42,644 bases of DNA. Origin: a virus. Where the stretch lies: positions 1 through 42,644 of IMG/VR virus record IMGVR_UViG_3300033148_004505. The stretch is one strand, 5' to 3'. A model generated the notes under the pieces. It did not search any database and had not been told where the DNA came from. It worked only from the letters and a program-made list of their open reading frames with translations. The translations under genes and the position numbers were made by a program. Position 1 is the stretch's first letter. Every line of letters begins with the position of its first letter. Positions 1 through 8,553 of this stretch are shown piece after piece.

Positions 1-81
1 CGCTGGCTTTACAATCATTTCCTTGAAGACCGTAAATTTGCTTGGTTGGCCCTGGGGATGCAGGGCTTGGCTTCGGCCTAA
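1..81 (+). CDS. possible 3' end of an upstream gene (partial)
   Basis: The frame starting at base 1 is open and ends at TAA 79-81, giving 26 residues that finish LGMQGLASA. A second forward frame is also open through this stretch, so the true end of the upstream gene is not certain. The last third overlaps structured RNA element copy 1. In copy 2 the same frame has non-synonymous changes, so the conservation there is at RNA level and does not support this peptide. No function can be assigned. Confidence 0.25.
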   Translation, partial: RWLYNHFLEDRKFAWLALGMQGLASA

Positions 82-113
82 AAGCCCCGCAGTTTGCTGT
101 GGGGAGCATTCAC
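46..113 (+). ncRNA. structured RNA element, copy 1
   Basis: This 68-nt block is about 62% GC in an AT-rich genome and recurs with the same length at 7010-7077. The copies differ at eight positions, all transitions, and the first 23 nt are identical. Visible helices are P1 (GCCCTG 49-54 with CAGGGC 61-66) and P3 (85-92 with 97-104, loop TTTG). A possible pseudoknot pairs GGATGC 56-61 in and next to the P1 loop with GCATTC 106-111. A GGC-TTCG-GCC hairpin lies at 69-78. A competing helix, 63-68 with 82-87, would exclude P1 and P3. No U-tract follows, so it is not a simple terminator. It sits 29 nt upstream of the first head gene, so a 5'-leader regulatory or processing role is inferred. I do not recognise a named RNA family. 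Confidence 0.6.
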
Positions 114-142
114 ACTAAAAGAATTAATTTTAGGAGCTTAAA

Positions 143-1240
143 ATGAAGCGAGATAATTCTTATAAGGACAAACCGATAGAAATTGAGGCGCAGATAGAAT
201 TAGTTGAAGAAACTGACGAACTTTTACAAGAAGTAGCGTCTGTTGTGGATTTGCCTGAAAATAAAACACCTGATTTGTTGTTTTTTACTGGTATATTTGT
301 GTCGTCAGGTGAAAATTTGAATAAAAGTTATTTTTTACCAGAAGAATTAGTTAAGGCGTACGCTACTATACCAAATAAGGCATTGGATATAGAACACGAT
401 GAATCTGAAATAGTTGGGCATATTTATTCATGTTCAATTATAGATCAAGAAGGGAATAAATTAGACATAGAAGAGCTTAGAAATAAAAATATTGCAGAAT
501 TAAACAGAATGAGTTTGGATATTTTAATAGGCGGTATTTTATATAAGAGCCGTTTTCCTGAGCTAGCTAAAGAGGTTAAAGACAATAAATGGAAATTGTC
601 GATGGAAACATATTATCAAGATTATGATGTGAAAATAGGCTCTACGATTTTACCTAGAAAAGAAGCGGAAGCTTTAGGCTTACTTGACGAAAGTGTTTTT
701 GGTAAAGCTGCTAAAATAATTAAAAATGGAACTGAAGTGGCCAGCGGTAAGGTTACCAAAGTTCTTAGGAATTTGTTGTTTTCTGGATGTGGTTTAGTTA
801 AAAATCCCGCTAATCCGCGATCATTAATTCTCGAAACTGCAAACAAGTTAGATGGGGCGAACGAATTAATAATAGATTTGGATAATGTTGGTAAAGATAA
901 GGCGCAAGAGTTTAACAGCCCGTCTACTGATCCAGGCGGTCTTAATGGACGGGACGTGCTTAATCAAACGTCTATTGGTGTGTGCGTGAGCTATAAAAAG
1001 CGTGTAATTGATGCTACATATGAAGGCCCAGACGTAAAAGTTTTGCATGAAGATTGGTGTATGTTATATGATAGAGCTTGTACTTCTCCGTCACGTGAAG
1101 CTACGCATCCTGATTGTTTGCGACGTAAAATTATTGAGATAACTAAAGATTATACAAATACTAAAATGGAAGCCGTATCTGCTAGAGATAAACGAGGCAA
1201 TCTTTTAGCAGAGTTGAAGGCTTTATTAAAAAATAGTTAA
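143..1240 (+). CDS. capsid maturation protease-like protein
   Basis: This 365-residue protein is preceded by an AGGAG site and is the first gene of the head module. Residues 45-230 look like a phage prohead protease: a His in DIEHDESEIVGHI (H85), a Ser in WKLSMETY (S153), then a segment ending GLVKNPANP near residue 217. His and Ser are catalytic in the herpes/HK97/T4-type prohead proteases, and position just before scaffold and major capsid genes fits. The third catalytic residue is not assigned. Residues 250-330 form a Cys/His-rich tail (C-x-SY, HEDWC, RACT, HPDC) that may bind metal and is not part of the usual protease. If the call is right, it would trim the scaffold and perhaps process other virion proteins, possibly including the giant tape measure. 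It could instead be a non-proteolytic capsid-core protein. Confidence 0.55.
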   Translation: MKRDNSYKDKPIEIEAQIELVEETDELLQEVASVVDLPENKTPDLLFFTGIFVSSGENLNKSYFLPEELVKAYATIPNKALDIEHDESEIVGHIYSCSIIDQEGNKLDIEELRNKNIAELNRMSLDILIGGILYKSRFPELAKEVKDNKWKLSMETYYQDYDVKIGSTILPRKEAEALGLLDESVFGKAAKIIKNGTEVASGKVTKVLRNLLFSGCGLVKNPANPRSLILETANKLDGANELIIDLDNVGKDKAQEFNSPSTDPGGLNGRDVLNQTSIGVCVSYKKRVIDATYEGPDVKVLHEDWCMLYDRACTSPSREATHPDCLRRKIIEITKDYTNTKMEAVSARDKRGNLLAELKALLKNS

Positions 1241-1258
1241 TGAAATGGAGGAACGCTT

Positions 1259-1663
1259 ATGCCACAAGCAATTTTAAAATCAAGAAGTATCCCAAAAGTG
1301 GTACGAGTTAATGCCGGTGATGGGGAAGCTGTGTTGTATAAAAATCTTGGCAATGGTAGGCGGGTACCATTTTTGTGGGGTGCTACAGTAACGTTGGCAT
1401 CCGGCACTACTGAAGTTGTAGTGTCCAGCGGAGTAGAATTTAATGAGCATAAAGTAGCTGATGGACATGTGTTGGCTACACCATTATCAGCTACTGCTGC
1501 TAATTTGACCTTTTATATCGATAAGAACGATGTAAATAATGTGGTTAAGATAGTGTCTACTGCCGCTGCAAGTGATGATGCTGAATTTGATGTTTTAGTG
1601 TTTATGGGCAGTGGTGTAGAGTATACTGCTGAGGATTCTAATCAAATTTGGAATAGAAAGTAA
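1259..1663 (+). CDS. small virion protein, capsid decoration candidate
   Basis: A 134-residue protein starting 18 nt after the protease-like gene, with a GGAGG site. It is rich in Val, Ala, Thr and short beta-type segments (TVTLASGTTEVVVSSGVEF, DVLVFMGSGVEY), with no membrane segment and no cysteine. A small beta-rich protein between protease and scaffold is commonly a capsid cement or decoration protein. That is inference from position and composition, since I see no family motif. Confidence 0.4.
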   Translation: MPQAILKSRSIPKVVRVNAGDGEAVLYKNLGNGRRVPFLWGATVTLASGTTEVVVSSGVEFNEHKVADGHVLATPLSATAANLTFYIDKNDVNNVVKIVSTAAASDDAEFDVLVFMGSGVEYTAEDSNQIWNRK

Positions 1664-1753
1664 TGAATTGGACTAGGAAAAGGTTTGTAGTTTTTATTTG
1701 TTTTTATTAAACGAGGTTGGCTATATTAAGATCAATTAAGGAGGTTTAGTTTC

Positions 1754-2503
1754 ATGCCTGATAAATTAGTTCAAGAGGTTAAAGAAATTGTAGACGCTAT
1801 TTTTAAACAGCAAGAAGAAGCTGCTATGCGTAAGGAAACTGAAGAAGCATTAACTCAATCAGCTGAAAAAATTACTGAGTTGACGGCATCTTTGGAGGCG
1901 AAAGACGAGGAAGTTACTCAATTGATGGCCTCTGTGGAAGAATTAGAGAAGACCGTAACAGAATTAACTGAGAAAGTTAAAGAATTGAATGAAGAAAAAG
2001 CAACTTTTGAATCCGAAAAAGAAGGATTGGTTAAAAGGGCTGAAGAGGCTGAAAAAGAGTTGGAAAGTATGAAGAAGGATCAGTTAGCTAGAGCTCGTTT
2101 TGCCGAACTTGAAGCTGAAACTGTAGCTGCTTCTACTGATGATGCTAAAGAAGCTCAATTGGCTAAGTTAAGGGAAATGAGTGATGAAGAGTTTGCTGCT
2201 TATAAACAAGAAAGAATTGAATTACGTGATCAGTTGTTGGCACAGTTAGAGCAAAATGCTACTACAGATAAAACTAACACTGTATCAGATGACAATAAGG
2301 CTGTAAATAGTGATACACAAACTGATGCGCCAGACGTAGCCACACCTGATACAGCATCTGATGATGATGTGGATGTAGCATCTTATGACACAATGCATGC
2401 TGTAGCATCATTATTAAATTTAAATGCTGTGCCTAACGAGGATATGTTAAGTAAATATAAGAAATTAGGCGAGGCGTTAGCCCAGCGTTTTGAAAAGAAG
2501 TAA
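1754..2503 (+). CDS. capsid scaffolding protein-like coiled coil
   Basis: A 249-residue, very acidic protein with a GGAGG site. Residues 1-175 are an almost unbroken heptad-rich coiled coil (ELTASLEAK, VEELEKTVTELTEKV). Residues 185-215 are a Thr/Asp-rich disordered linker. A short C-terminal helical region ends ALAQRFEKK. The design of a long helix, an acidic linker and a basic C-terminus that can bind capsid subunits is typical of phage scaffold proteins, and it lies between the protease-like gene and the major capsid gene. It would guide procapsid assembly and then be removed or cleaved. It has no cysteine. Confidence 0.65.
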   Translation: MPDKLVQEVKEIVDAIFKQQEEAAMRKETEEALTQSAEKITELTASLEAKDEEVTQLMASVEELEKTVTELTEKVKELNEEKATFESEKEGLVKRAEEAEKELESMKKDQLARARFAELEAETVAASTDDAKEAQLAKLREMSDEEFAAYKQERIELRDQLLAQLEQNATTDKTNTVSDDNKAVNSDTQTDAPDVATPDTASDDDVDVASYDTMHAVASLLNLNAVPNEDMLSKYKKLGEALAQRFEKK

Positions 2504-2535
2504 TAGTAAAATATTATTAAGGAGGAACCGTAATT

Positions 2536-3111
2536 ATGTTTATTCCTAGACATCCTGTTGTAGAAAATCAATTTTGTCAGTTTGCAGAAACTACTATTTC
2601 AGGCGGTACGGGTGATGTGTTAGCGTATGCTGGTGCTGCGTGTTATTTAGATGATGGACAGGTTGATTCAACTGTTAAAATTTTTGCAGCTGATGAAGAT
2701 AAGGAATGTTTTGGATTTTTGATGCAGAAAGTTAAAGCTGGATACCATTCAATACATCCTGTAGGATTTGTTCTTCCAGGCGATCTTGGATCATCTGATG
2801 TTATTGCCCAACCTAAATATAATAACAATGGTAGGATTGTTGGTACTAAGCCAGCTCCTGTTGGCGTTGCGCATTTAGGTATTTGGGATACAATTCATTA
2901 TAATAATGGCGGTAATGCTTTGAATGCTGGCACTATTTTAGGGGTGCGAAAAAACAGTATGTCAGAGCTTACTGGGCAAAGCGGTGATATGAATAGTAGA
3001 ACGTCTAATAAATCTGTTGCTATTGTGCTTAAAGGCGCTTCTTCTGCTCAAGTAACTGCTAATGAGAATAACACTACTTTATATCCTATTAGAGTTAAAC
3101 TTTTGAAGTAA
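2536..3111 (+). CDS. virion protein, capsid decoration or stabilising candidate
   Basis: A 191-residue, Gly- and Asn-rich, probably beta-structured protein with an AAGGAGG site. It begins MFIPRHPVVENQF and contains ISGGTGDVLAYAG, a pattern like the two-residue turns of small capsid-decoration proteins. It lies directly before the major capsid gene. There is no signal peptide or enzyme motif. I infer a minor head or cement role from position, and a second head-fibre base is also possible. Confidence 0.45.
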   Translation: MFIPRHPVVENQFCQFAETTISGGTGDVLAYAGAACYLDDGQVDSTVKIFAADEDKECFGFLMQKVKAGYHSIHPVGFVLPGDLGSSDVIAQPKYNNNGRIVGTKPAPVGVAHLGIWDTIHYNNGGNALNAGTILGVRKNSMSELTGQSGDMNSRTSNKSVAIVLKGASSAQVTANENNTTLYPIRVKLLK

Positions 3112-3174
3112 TATAATTTGTAGGATTAATGCGCTGTGATTGCGCATCCTAAACTATTGAGGAGGATGTTAAAT

Positions 3175-4245
3175 ATGGATGAGAGAGAAATGAGAGAATT
3201 GTTTAAAGCTACAGCTGCTATTAATACCCCTGAGGGTTTAATGGCTTATAAGGCTTTTGCGGCAGCTTTAACTACTCCTATCCTTCAAGCTATTGAGCGT
3301 CAGTCTATTATGCGACAGTTGTTTACTGTTGAGAGGCTTGGTCCTGGGGCACAAGCGTCTTATCCAGTAGCGGAGGATTTTGAAATTCCGGTGTGGGTAT
3401 TGCCAGGACTTGGTTATGTTGCTCAGAATTTTATTGAAGGTATAGGGGAAGAAGTCTACGTGCCTACTTTTAGTATTGATGCTTCTGGCGATTGGAAACT
3501 TAGTTATGCTAGAGATTCTAGGATCGATATACCAGCCAGGGCTGCCGAAAAAGCTGCTAAGGCTATTGCTGATTATGAAGAAGAGTGTGGTTGGCGGGTT
3601 ATTATACCGGCTGCTACTTCTAATTTCCATGGTAAAGGTTTATTAGGTTCTAGGCCTGCTCCTATTTATGAAATTAATCCTGCATCTACTGGTGCTGGGT
3701 ATTTGTCTAAAGAATTGATCAATAAAATGATTGTTGGATTTAAACGGATAGGTAGAACATTGACCGATCTTTATGTTTCACCTGAAGATGCGGCTGATAT
3801 CCGTGAATGGACCGACACTGATATTGACCCCGTTACTAGAAGGGAAATTTTTCAGGCTGCTGGTATGGGATCTATTTGGAATGTGACATTGCACGAGGTG
3901 CAACATTTAGGAGCAACTGGTTTGTATAATATTAATGGAAATGGTTCAGCTTATGGTAAATTTATAGCTGATGGATCTAATAATTTTAATGCTTATAAAC
4001 TTGATAATCCTAATATTACAGCTGCCGATGGTACTGTTAGTACTTTAGGTGAAACTCAGATTATTGGTTTTGATCTGAGTGTGAATGATTCATTGGTGAT
4101 GCCTATTAGGAAAGAGTATGAAGCTTACGATGATCCGACTTTACTTCGTGTACAAAAGCAAGGGTTTTTTGGATGGCAAGAGTGTGGTTTTGCAATTTTA
4201 GACCCAAGGATGTTAGGTCTTGGAGTAATTGATAGATCATTGTAG
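3175..4245 (+). CDS. major capsid protein
   Basis: A 356-residue protein starting at ATG 3175, placed 9 nt after GGAGG. The frame also offers GTG 3136 (13 residues longer) and ATG 3166, but those lack a properly spaced site. The helical N-terminus is followed by a region with mixed helices and strands (IERQSIMRQLFTVERLGPG, LYVSPEDAADIREW, WQECGFAILDPRMLG) of the kind seen in HK97-fold major capsid proteins. Length, position after scaffold, and a hairpin right after the gene fit the most abundant head protein. The family call rests on overall pattern and gene order, not on an alignment. Confidence 0.8.
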   Translation: MDEREMRELFKATAAINTPEGLMAYKAFAAALTTPILQAIERQSIMRQLFTVERLGPGAQASYPVAEDFEIPVWVLPGLGYVAQNFIEGIGEEVYVPTFSIDASGDWKLSYARDSRIDIPARAAEKAAKAIADYEEECGWRVIIPAATSNFHGKGLLGSRPAPIYEINPASTGAGYLSKELINKMIVGFKRIGRTLTDLYVSPEDAADIREWTDTDIDPVTRREIFQAAGMGSIWNVTLHEVQHLGATGLYNINGNGSAYGKFIADGSNNFNAYKLDNPNITAADGTVSTLGETQIIGFDLSVNDSLVMPIRKEYEAYDDPTLLRVQKQGFFGWQECGFAILDPRMLGLGVIDRSL

Positions 4246-4255
4246 TAATTTCAAT

Positions 4256-4290
4256 AAGTTATGCCCACATTTTTAACGTGGGCATAACTT
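4256..4290 (+). terminator. strong hairpin after the major capsid gene
   Basis: A perfect 13-bp inverted repeat (AAGTTATGCCCAC at 4256-4268 with its complement at 4278-4290) around a 9-nt A/T-rich loop, 10 nt after the capsid stop codon. The downstream arm is followed by AAAAACG, not a U-tract, so intrinsic termination on this strand is doubtful. An mRNA 3'-end stabiliser or processing site, which would raise capsid mRNA relative to the following endonuclease, is as likely. A similar hairpin follows the tail tube gene. Confidence 0.5.
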
Positions 4291-4350
4291 AAAAACGTGT
4301 ATTTTATGGTTTAAAAACTTTAAAATGTGGGATTCTTTGGTTGCTTCAAA

Positions 4351-5148
4351 ATGAAGATAAAATATGATATTGATGGGTTTGAGGTTTTAGACGAGTATAC
4401 ATATATTCCTAGCAGAGATGTTTTTAGGCGTAAGAATTTATATTACAAATTTATACCTGCTTGTAAAGAATGTGGCGAAGCTTTTTTTATGCGTATAACT
4501 TATCCTACAAAATATTGTTCTAAAGAATGTGCTTCAAAGAGTGTTGAAGTACGAAATAAAATTTCAGCGTCATTAAAGGGACATAAGAGAAGTTTAAAAG
4601 AGCGATTATTAATTAAACAAAGAATGTCTAAAGGTGGAGTGGTTGAGAAAAATTTACCACTATTTAATACATATTCTGAACAATTAATCCCGGTTGAAGA
4701 GGTTAGAAATAAGAATGGAATTTTAGAGGTTAGATGTACAGTGTGTAAAAAATGGTTTGTACCTAAAAGAACAAGGGTTGAAGCTAGAGCGCAGTTTATT
4801 AAGGGTAATATTACTAGGGAGTCTAGATTTTACTGTTCTGATGAATGTAAGGGAAAATGCACTGTTTTTAATAAACGTATTGATAGTTTAATTAAGAATA
4901 ATGAGTATTTTACTATAAGTGATTTACGTATATGGTCAAATGAAGTATTACGAAAAAACGATTATAAATGTATATATTGTGGTAAGAGGGCTGAAGTGGC
5001 TCACCATATAATACCAAAGAAAATTAATCCATATTTAGCTTTAGATCCAGATAATGGTATAGCATGCTGTAAAGAATGCCATAAGGTTTATGCACATAAA
5101 GATGAGTGTTCATTTGTAAATTTGGCAAAATTTAAATGTAACAGTTAA
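4351..5148 (+). CDS. HNH homing endonuclease with zinc-ribbon motifs
   Basis: A C-terminal HNH nuclease domain is clear: YKCIYCGK, then AHHI, an Asn in DPDNGIACC, and CKECH near the end. This gives the H-N-H metal site within paired CxxC zinc knuckles. Two further Cys-rich ribbons lie upstream (CKECG...YCSKEC and CTVCKKW...YCSDEC) and probably contact DNA. ATG 4351 is chosen; the frame could open 24 nt earlier at GTG 4327, and neither has a good ribosome site, a common feature of weakly expressed homing genes. No group I intron core was recognised around it, so it looks free-standing. It follows the capsid gene and likely spreads by cutting phage DNA near its own insertion site. Confidence 0.85.
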   Translation: MKIKYDIDGFEVLDEYTYIPSRDVFRRKNLYYKFIPACKECGEAFFMRITYPTKYCSKECASKSVEVRNKISASLKGHKRSLKERLLIKQRMSKGGVVEKNLPLFNTYSEQLIPVEEVRNKNGILEVRCTVCKKWFVPKRTRVEARAQFIKGNITRESRFYCSDECKGKCTVFNKRIDSLIKNNEYFTISDLRIWSNEVLRKNDYKCIYCGKRAEVAHHIIPKKINPYLALDPDNGIACCKECHKVYAHKDECSFVNLAKFKCNS

Positions 5149-5170
5149 TGTGTTTTAAGGGATTTGTATT

Positions 5171-6661
5171 ATGGTGAATTATCGTAAAAAGCATTGTAAA
5201 ATATGTGGTAGCTTATTTAAACCTATTAATCCAAATCAGAGATATTGTTCTGATAAATGTAAAGAAGAAGGAACTAAACAATTAGCTAGAATTAGGGATA
5301 GGCGTAGAAATAGAAAAAAGTATGGGTATAAAGAGTACCATAGAAAATGTGAAGCATGCGGTAAAGAATTTACTACTTATTATAGTAAAAAACGTTATTG
5401 TGGATCAGAAGAGTGTGAGAAAGAACGCATCTGTAGGAAGAACCAGAAAATTTATAAAAGGCTTGGTAAAGAATATTCACGAATTAAGTATAGAAAATAT
5501 TATGAAAATAATAAAGAGCTTTGTAGGTTACGTAAGGCAATTAAATACCGTGAGATACACAACATAGATAAAGAATATATTCCTAAAGGGTTTCACAAAC
5601 ATACTATAGATTTTGTACGTGAGTATGTAGAACAGTTTGGCTATAAGTTATTATCTAATGAATACGTTAATAATGATACTCCTATAAAGCTGTTATGTCC
5701 AGAAGGGCATGAATGGGAAACAACATTTCATAGATTTAAGGACGCATCAGCTAGATGTTTTCGTTGTTATGTGTCGAATAATTATACGTCTAAACCAGAA
5801 CAAAAAGTGTTAGATTATTTTAAAGAGCATTATCCAAATCTTGAATTAGTTCATTGTGACCGTAGACAGATAGCGCCTAAAGAGTTGGATTTATATTTTC
5901 CAGAGTATAGAATCGCTGTGGAGATATGTGGTTTGTATTGGCATAGTGAAATTTCTGGAAATACGCCTAAATCGTACCACTATGATAAATTAATGGAGTG
6001 TTATAAAAAAGGTATACGTTTGATAACTGTTTTTGAAGATGAAATTAATAATAAATTTGATATAGTTATGTCTAGGATATTAACAGCTTTGAATTTAATT
6101 GATAAAAAATACTATGCTAGTCAATGTAATATTAAAGAGATAACGAATGAAGAAGCTAATGAATTTTATAAGTTGTATCATATACAGGGTTCTACACAAG
6201 CGATTAAATCATGGGGGTTATTTTACAGTAATCAATTATTACAAGCAGTAAGTATAGGTAAAGTTATCAGAAAACATACTTCGTCAGATGGTGTTATAGA
6301 GTTAAAGAGGTTTTGTACTAAAAATTATGTTACTGTAGCGAGCGGATTTTCTAAACTATTTAAAGTCATAAAAGAATACTGCAAACTTAATAATTTAAGT
6401 ACTATAAAATCTTATTGTGATATGCGATATTCTAATATTTTTAATCCTATTTATGAAGTAGTGGGTTTTAATTTGATTGATTACACAAAATATACTCCTC
6501 ATTATATAAAGAATGGGAAAAGATTTCGAAATATATCTTTACGTAAAACGGCTGAGGAAAGGAAACCAGGTTTGACAGAATTTAAATTGAGACTTAGACA
6601 AGGATATGATAGGATATGGGATTGTGGTCATAGAACATATGTATATAGTATAGAGGATTAG
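5171..6661 (+). CDS. Vsr-like (PD-(D/E)XK fold) homing endonuclease
   Basis: A 496-residue protein. Residues 1-85 hold two Cys4-type ribbons (CKICG...YCSDKC, CEACGKEF...YCGSEEC), then a basic linker. Residues 155-200 are one copy of a treble-clef-like repeat (FGYKLLSNEYVNN...CPEGH...CFRCY). Residues 208-300 are the nuclease: PEQKVLDYF, KELDLYF (E238, D240), AVEICGLYWHSE (E251, H258) and ITVFEDE. This arrangement matches the EDxHD/Vsr-fold homing endonucleases such as I-Bth0305I. The C-terminal domain ends in IWDCGH, a signature shared by all three such genes here. It lies 22 nt after the HNH gene and 2 nt before the next gene. It probably acts as a selfish nuclease with no virion role. Confidence 0.8.
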   Translation: MVNYRKKHCKICGSLFKPINPNQRYCSDKCKEEGTKQLARIRDRRRNRKKYGYKEYHRKCEACGKEFTTYYSKKRYCGSEECEKERICRKNQKIYKRLGKEYSRIKYRKYYENNKELCRLRKAIKYREIHNIDKEYIPKGFHKHTIDFVREYVEQFGYKLLSNEYVNNDTPIKLLCPEGHEWETTFHRFKDASARCFRCYVSNNYTSKPEQKVLDYFKEHYPNLELVHCDRRQIAPKELDLYFPEYRIAVEICGLYWHSEISGNTPKSYHYDKLMECYKKGIRLITVFEDEINNKFDIVMSRILTALNLIDKKYYASQCNIKEITNEEANEFYKLYHIQGSTQAIKSWGLFYSNQLLQAVSIGKVIRKHTSSDGVIELKRFCTKNYVTVASGFSKLFKVIKEYCKLNNLSTIKSYCDMRYSNIFNPIYEVVGFNLIDYTKYTPHYIKNGKRFRNISLRKTAEERKPGLTEFKLRLRQGYDRIWDCGHRTYVYSIED

Positions 6662-6663
6662 TT

Positions 6664-6984
6664 ATGATTTTAAAAATAATTGTTAGTGTGATTTTAATTG
6701 AAGCGTTAACTAATATATTATCTAAGTCTGCTATTTTTGAGCCTGTACGTAAGTATTGCTTTACATCTAATCGATTGGTATTTAAACTTATACATAAAAT
6801 TTTAGATTGTCCTTATTGTACGTCAGTATGGGTTGCCATGTTTATAATGGCTATGTATAAATTATATAATAAAAGTTTATTACCTTCTATACTGGCGTTG
6901 TTTTTTATGGCAATTGTATTGCATAGATTATCTAATATTTTACATTTTATTATCGATAGGTTGGACTCTAATCATAGTTTATAG
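6664..6984 (+). CDS. small membrane protein, DUF1360-like
   Basis: A 106-residue protein with GAGG upstream. Hydrophobic segments lie at about 2-20 (IIVSVILIEALTNIL), 52-66 and 70-90 (LLPSILALFFMAIVLH). Between the first and second is LDCPYCTSVWVA, the conserved CPYCxSxW signature I associate with DUF1360 phage and Bacillus membrane proteins, and an H-x2-SNILH stretch follows. The role of the family is unknown. A membrane protein amid head genes and downstream of two endonucleases looks like accessory cargo brought in with them. It could affect the host envelope or superinfection, which is speculation. Confidence 0.6.
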   Translation: MILKIIVSVILIEALTNILSKSAIFEPVRKYCFTSNRLVFKLIHKILDCPYCTSVWVAMFIMAMYKLYNKSLLPSILALFFMAIVLHRLSNILHFIIDRLDSNHSL

Positions 6985-7009
6985 AGATGTCAACGCTGCG
7001 AAAAATATT

Positions 7010-7077
7010 TTGGCCCTGGGGATGCAGGGCTTAGTTTTGGCCTAGAAGCCCTGCAACTTGCTGCGGGGAGCATTCAC
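7010..7077 (+). ncRNA. structured RNA element, copy 2
   Basis: The 68-nt counterpart of the element at 46-113. P1 (7013-7018 with 7025-7030) and the possible pseudoknot (7020-7025 with 7070-7075) are invariant. P3 (7049-7056 with 7061-7068) keeps pairing through wobble changes: C-G becomes U-G at the fourth pair and G-U becomes G-C at the fifth, with only the loop-closing pair lost. The central UUCG hairpin of copy 1 is weakened here. The element starts 25 nt after the membrane-protein stop and ends 49 nt before the next gene, so this copy is fully intergenic. It probably marks the 5' leader of the connector/fibre operon. Confidence 0.6.
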
Positions 7078-7126
7078 TCTGTTTTTGTTGGAAGCGGCAC
7101 TAATTCAATAAAGGAGGAGACGGAAG

Positions 7127-7597
7127 ATGAAAGGTTATATTAAGAATAAAAGCAATGTTTGGAGACACGCACTTAAAAGATCTATCGGTCCAGGTGCAAA
7201 GGTTTCATTGGATGAGTTATACGAACAGTACGGTAAAAAACATGATCTTTCTGAAAATAAAGAGTTTGTGGATTGGCTACGAAATGTTAAACTGAGAGAT
7301 GCTGATGTTTGGGAAATTGTTTTTGAAGATGAAGTTAAAAATGATTCTAAAATTGAAGATGGTAGTCAAATTGATATAGATAGCCCTGATTTAACATCAC
7401 CATTTGTTAAGAAAGAATTGGACGTGAAAGACATTGTTTATATGCCAGTTAGAAAAGCTCGTCAAGAATTAAATAAGATAACTGATATTAAATTATTAAA
7501 ATATGCATATAGGGAAGCTAATCAATTAGCTCATAAAGAAACTTTATGTAGAATGTTGCGTAAGCGTATACAAGAACTTGAATTGACTAGAAGATAA
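7127..7597 (+). CDS. unknown protein at the start of the connector module
   Basis: A 156-residue charged protein with a strong AAAGGAGGAG site, first gene after RNA element copy 2. The N-terminus (KSNVWRHALKRSIGPGAKVSLDELYEQYG) resembles a small winged or helical module, residues 75-100 are an acidic linker, and the C-terminal 50 residues are basic and helical. There is no membrane segment or catalytic motif. Position between the capsid and connector genes suggests a minor head or head-completion protein. I do not recognise a family. Confidence 0.5.
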   Translation: MKGYIKNKSNVWRHALKRSIGPGAKVSLDELYEQYGKKHDLSENKEFVDWLRNVKLRDADVWEIVFEDEVKNDSKIEDGSQIDIDSPDLTSPFVKKELDVKDIVYMPVRKARQELNKITDIKLLKYAYREANQLAHKETLCRMLRKRIQELELTRR

Positions 7598-7617
7598 TAA
7601 ATAGGAAAATTAATATT

Positions 7618-8535
7618 ATGATAAAGTTAACAATTCAAGTATCTGATATTGATACAGTTATTCAAATTTATAATACTATACGTATTTATACATCAGATGC
7701 TAAGGAAGGAGTATACACTCTTTTAGATACAATTTCGTTACAGCCCCATGTTTCTACTTATGAATATTTGCATTTGGAAGGTACTGATAGCATATGGTAT
7801 AAATCATCTTATTATAACACTTCAACAGGCGCTGAAAGTTCGTTATCAGCTCCCACCCATGGTTCAGCTCCATCATTATTTCACAATATAACTTATCCTG
7901 CTGAGTATGAATTTGATGCTGATGAAGAAATTATTATTCGTAAAATTAGACGCTTGATAGGCGATAATAAAGAATTGGAGTTATTGGTTGTCGACAAAGA
8001 GTCAATTTGTGATTCTGAGGTATCGTGTAACCATATTTTATCAGATGGAAAAACTGTTAATTTAGATGAACGTGGGTGGCCTGTATATATATCATTAGGT
8101 GATTTAGAATTTACTTCATTAACTGATCCAGTGGTTAATGGTTATCAATATTTAACATTTAGCGGAACATTAGCTACTCTTAGTAGTGGATGTCAACATG
8201 ATTTAATCATTTGGTATTACTCTTTTAATTTTTCTGATAGGGAAATTTATGAAGCCTATGGCGATGCTATGATCCCTCCCAATGTGCCTTCCAATTGTGT
8301 TACTCAAGACCATTTGATTTTACAAGCATCTATAGATTTATTAGAAAATCTTATTAAACAGGAAGCTATGACTGATGGGGCCAGTATACGTGATGATCAA
8401 ACGACTTATGATCCATCCCCAGGATTACGAGAGCGTTCTGCATTAGTAGACCGTCTTAGAAAACAATTAGATGCTTTGATAAAAGAATCAATACGTTCAT
8501 GTATGTTAGGTTTAGAAGGCGTATTATTAGATTAG
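7618..8535 (+). CDS. head-tail connector-like virion protein with FN3-like N-terminus
   Basis: A 305-residue protein. Residues 1-85 read as a fibronectin-III-like beta sandwich (YNTIRIYTSDAKEGVYTLLD, then DSIWYKSSYYNTSTGAES, the usual end strand). The middle has the helix start EEIIIRKIRRLIGD common in head-tail connector proteins. The C-terminal 90 residues are helical (LILQASIDLLENLIKQEA, then a Ser/Asp turn and LRERSALVDRLRKQL), a pattern typical of the gp6/gp15 adaptor family. The FN3-like part may decorate the virion surface. Assignment is from pattern and gene order, and it could instead be a fibre-attachment protein. Confidence 0.45.
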   Translation: MIKLTIQVSDIDTVIQIYNTIRIYTSDAKEGVYTLLDTISLQPHVSTYEYLHLEGTDSIWYKSSYYNTSTGAESSLSAPTHGSAPSLFHNITYPAEYEFDADEEIIIRKIRRLIGDNKELELLVVDKESICDSEVSCNHILSDGKTVNLDERGWPVYISLGDLEFTSLTDPVVNGYQYLTFSGTLATLSSGCQHDLIIWYYSFNFSDREIYEAYGDAMIPPNVPSNCVTQDHLILQASIDLLENLIKQEAMTDGASIRDDQTTYDPSPGLRERSALVDRLRKQLDALIKESIRSCMLGLEGVLLD

Positions 8536-8553
8536 TCATGAGGTAATCTGTTT

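Noticed and set aside
46-113. An intrinsic terminator or a known small self-cleaving ribozyme
   Set aside because: There is no U-tract, and I could not match the hammerhead, HDV or twister cores.
5322-5567. An 81-codon forward frame inside the 5171 endonuclease gene
   Set aside because: It overlaps the zinc-ribbon coding frame, which has clear CxxC motifs; the alternative frame shows no motif or site.
4246-7126. A group I intron carrying the HNH and Vsr-like genes
   Set aside because: The capsid frame ends normally at TAG and no split exon or intron core was found; the genes look free-standing.
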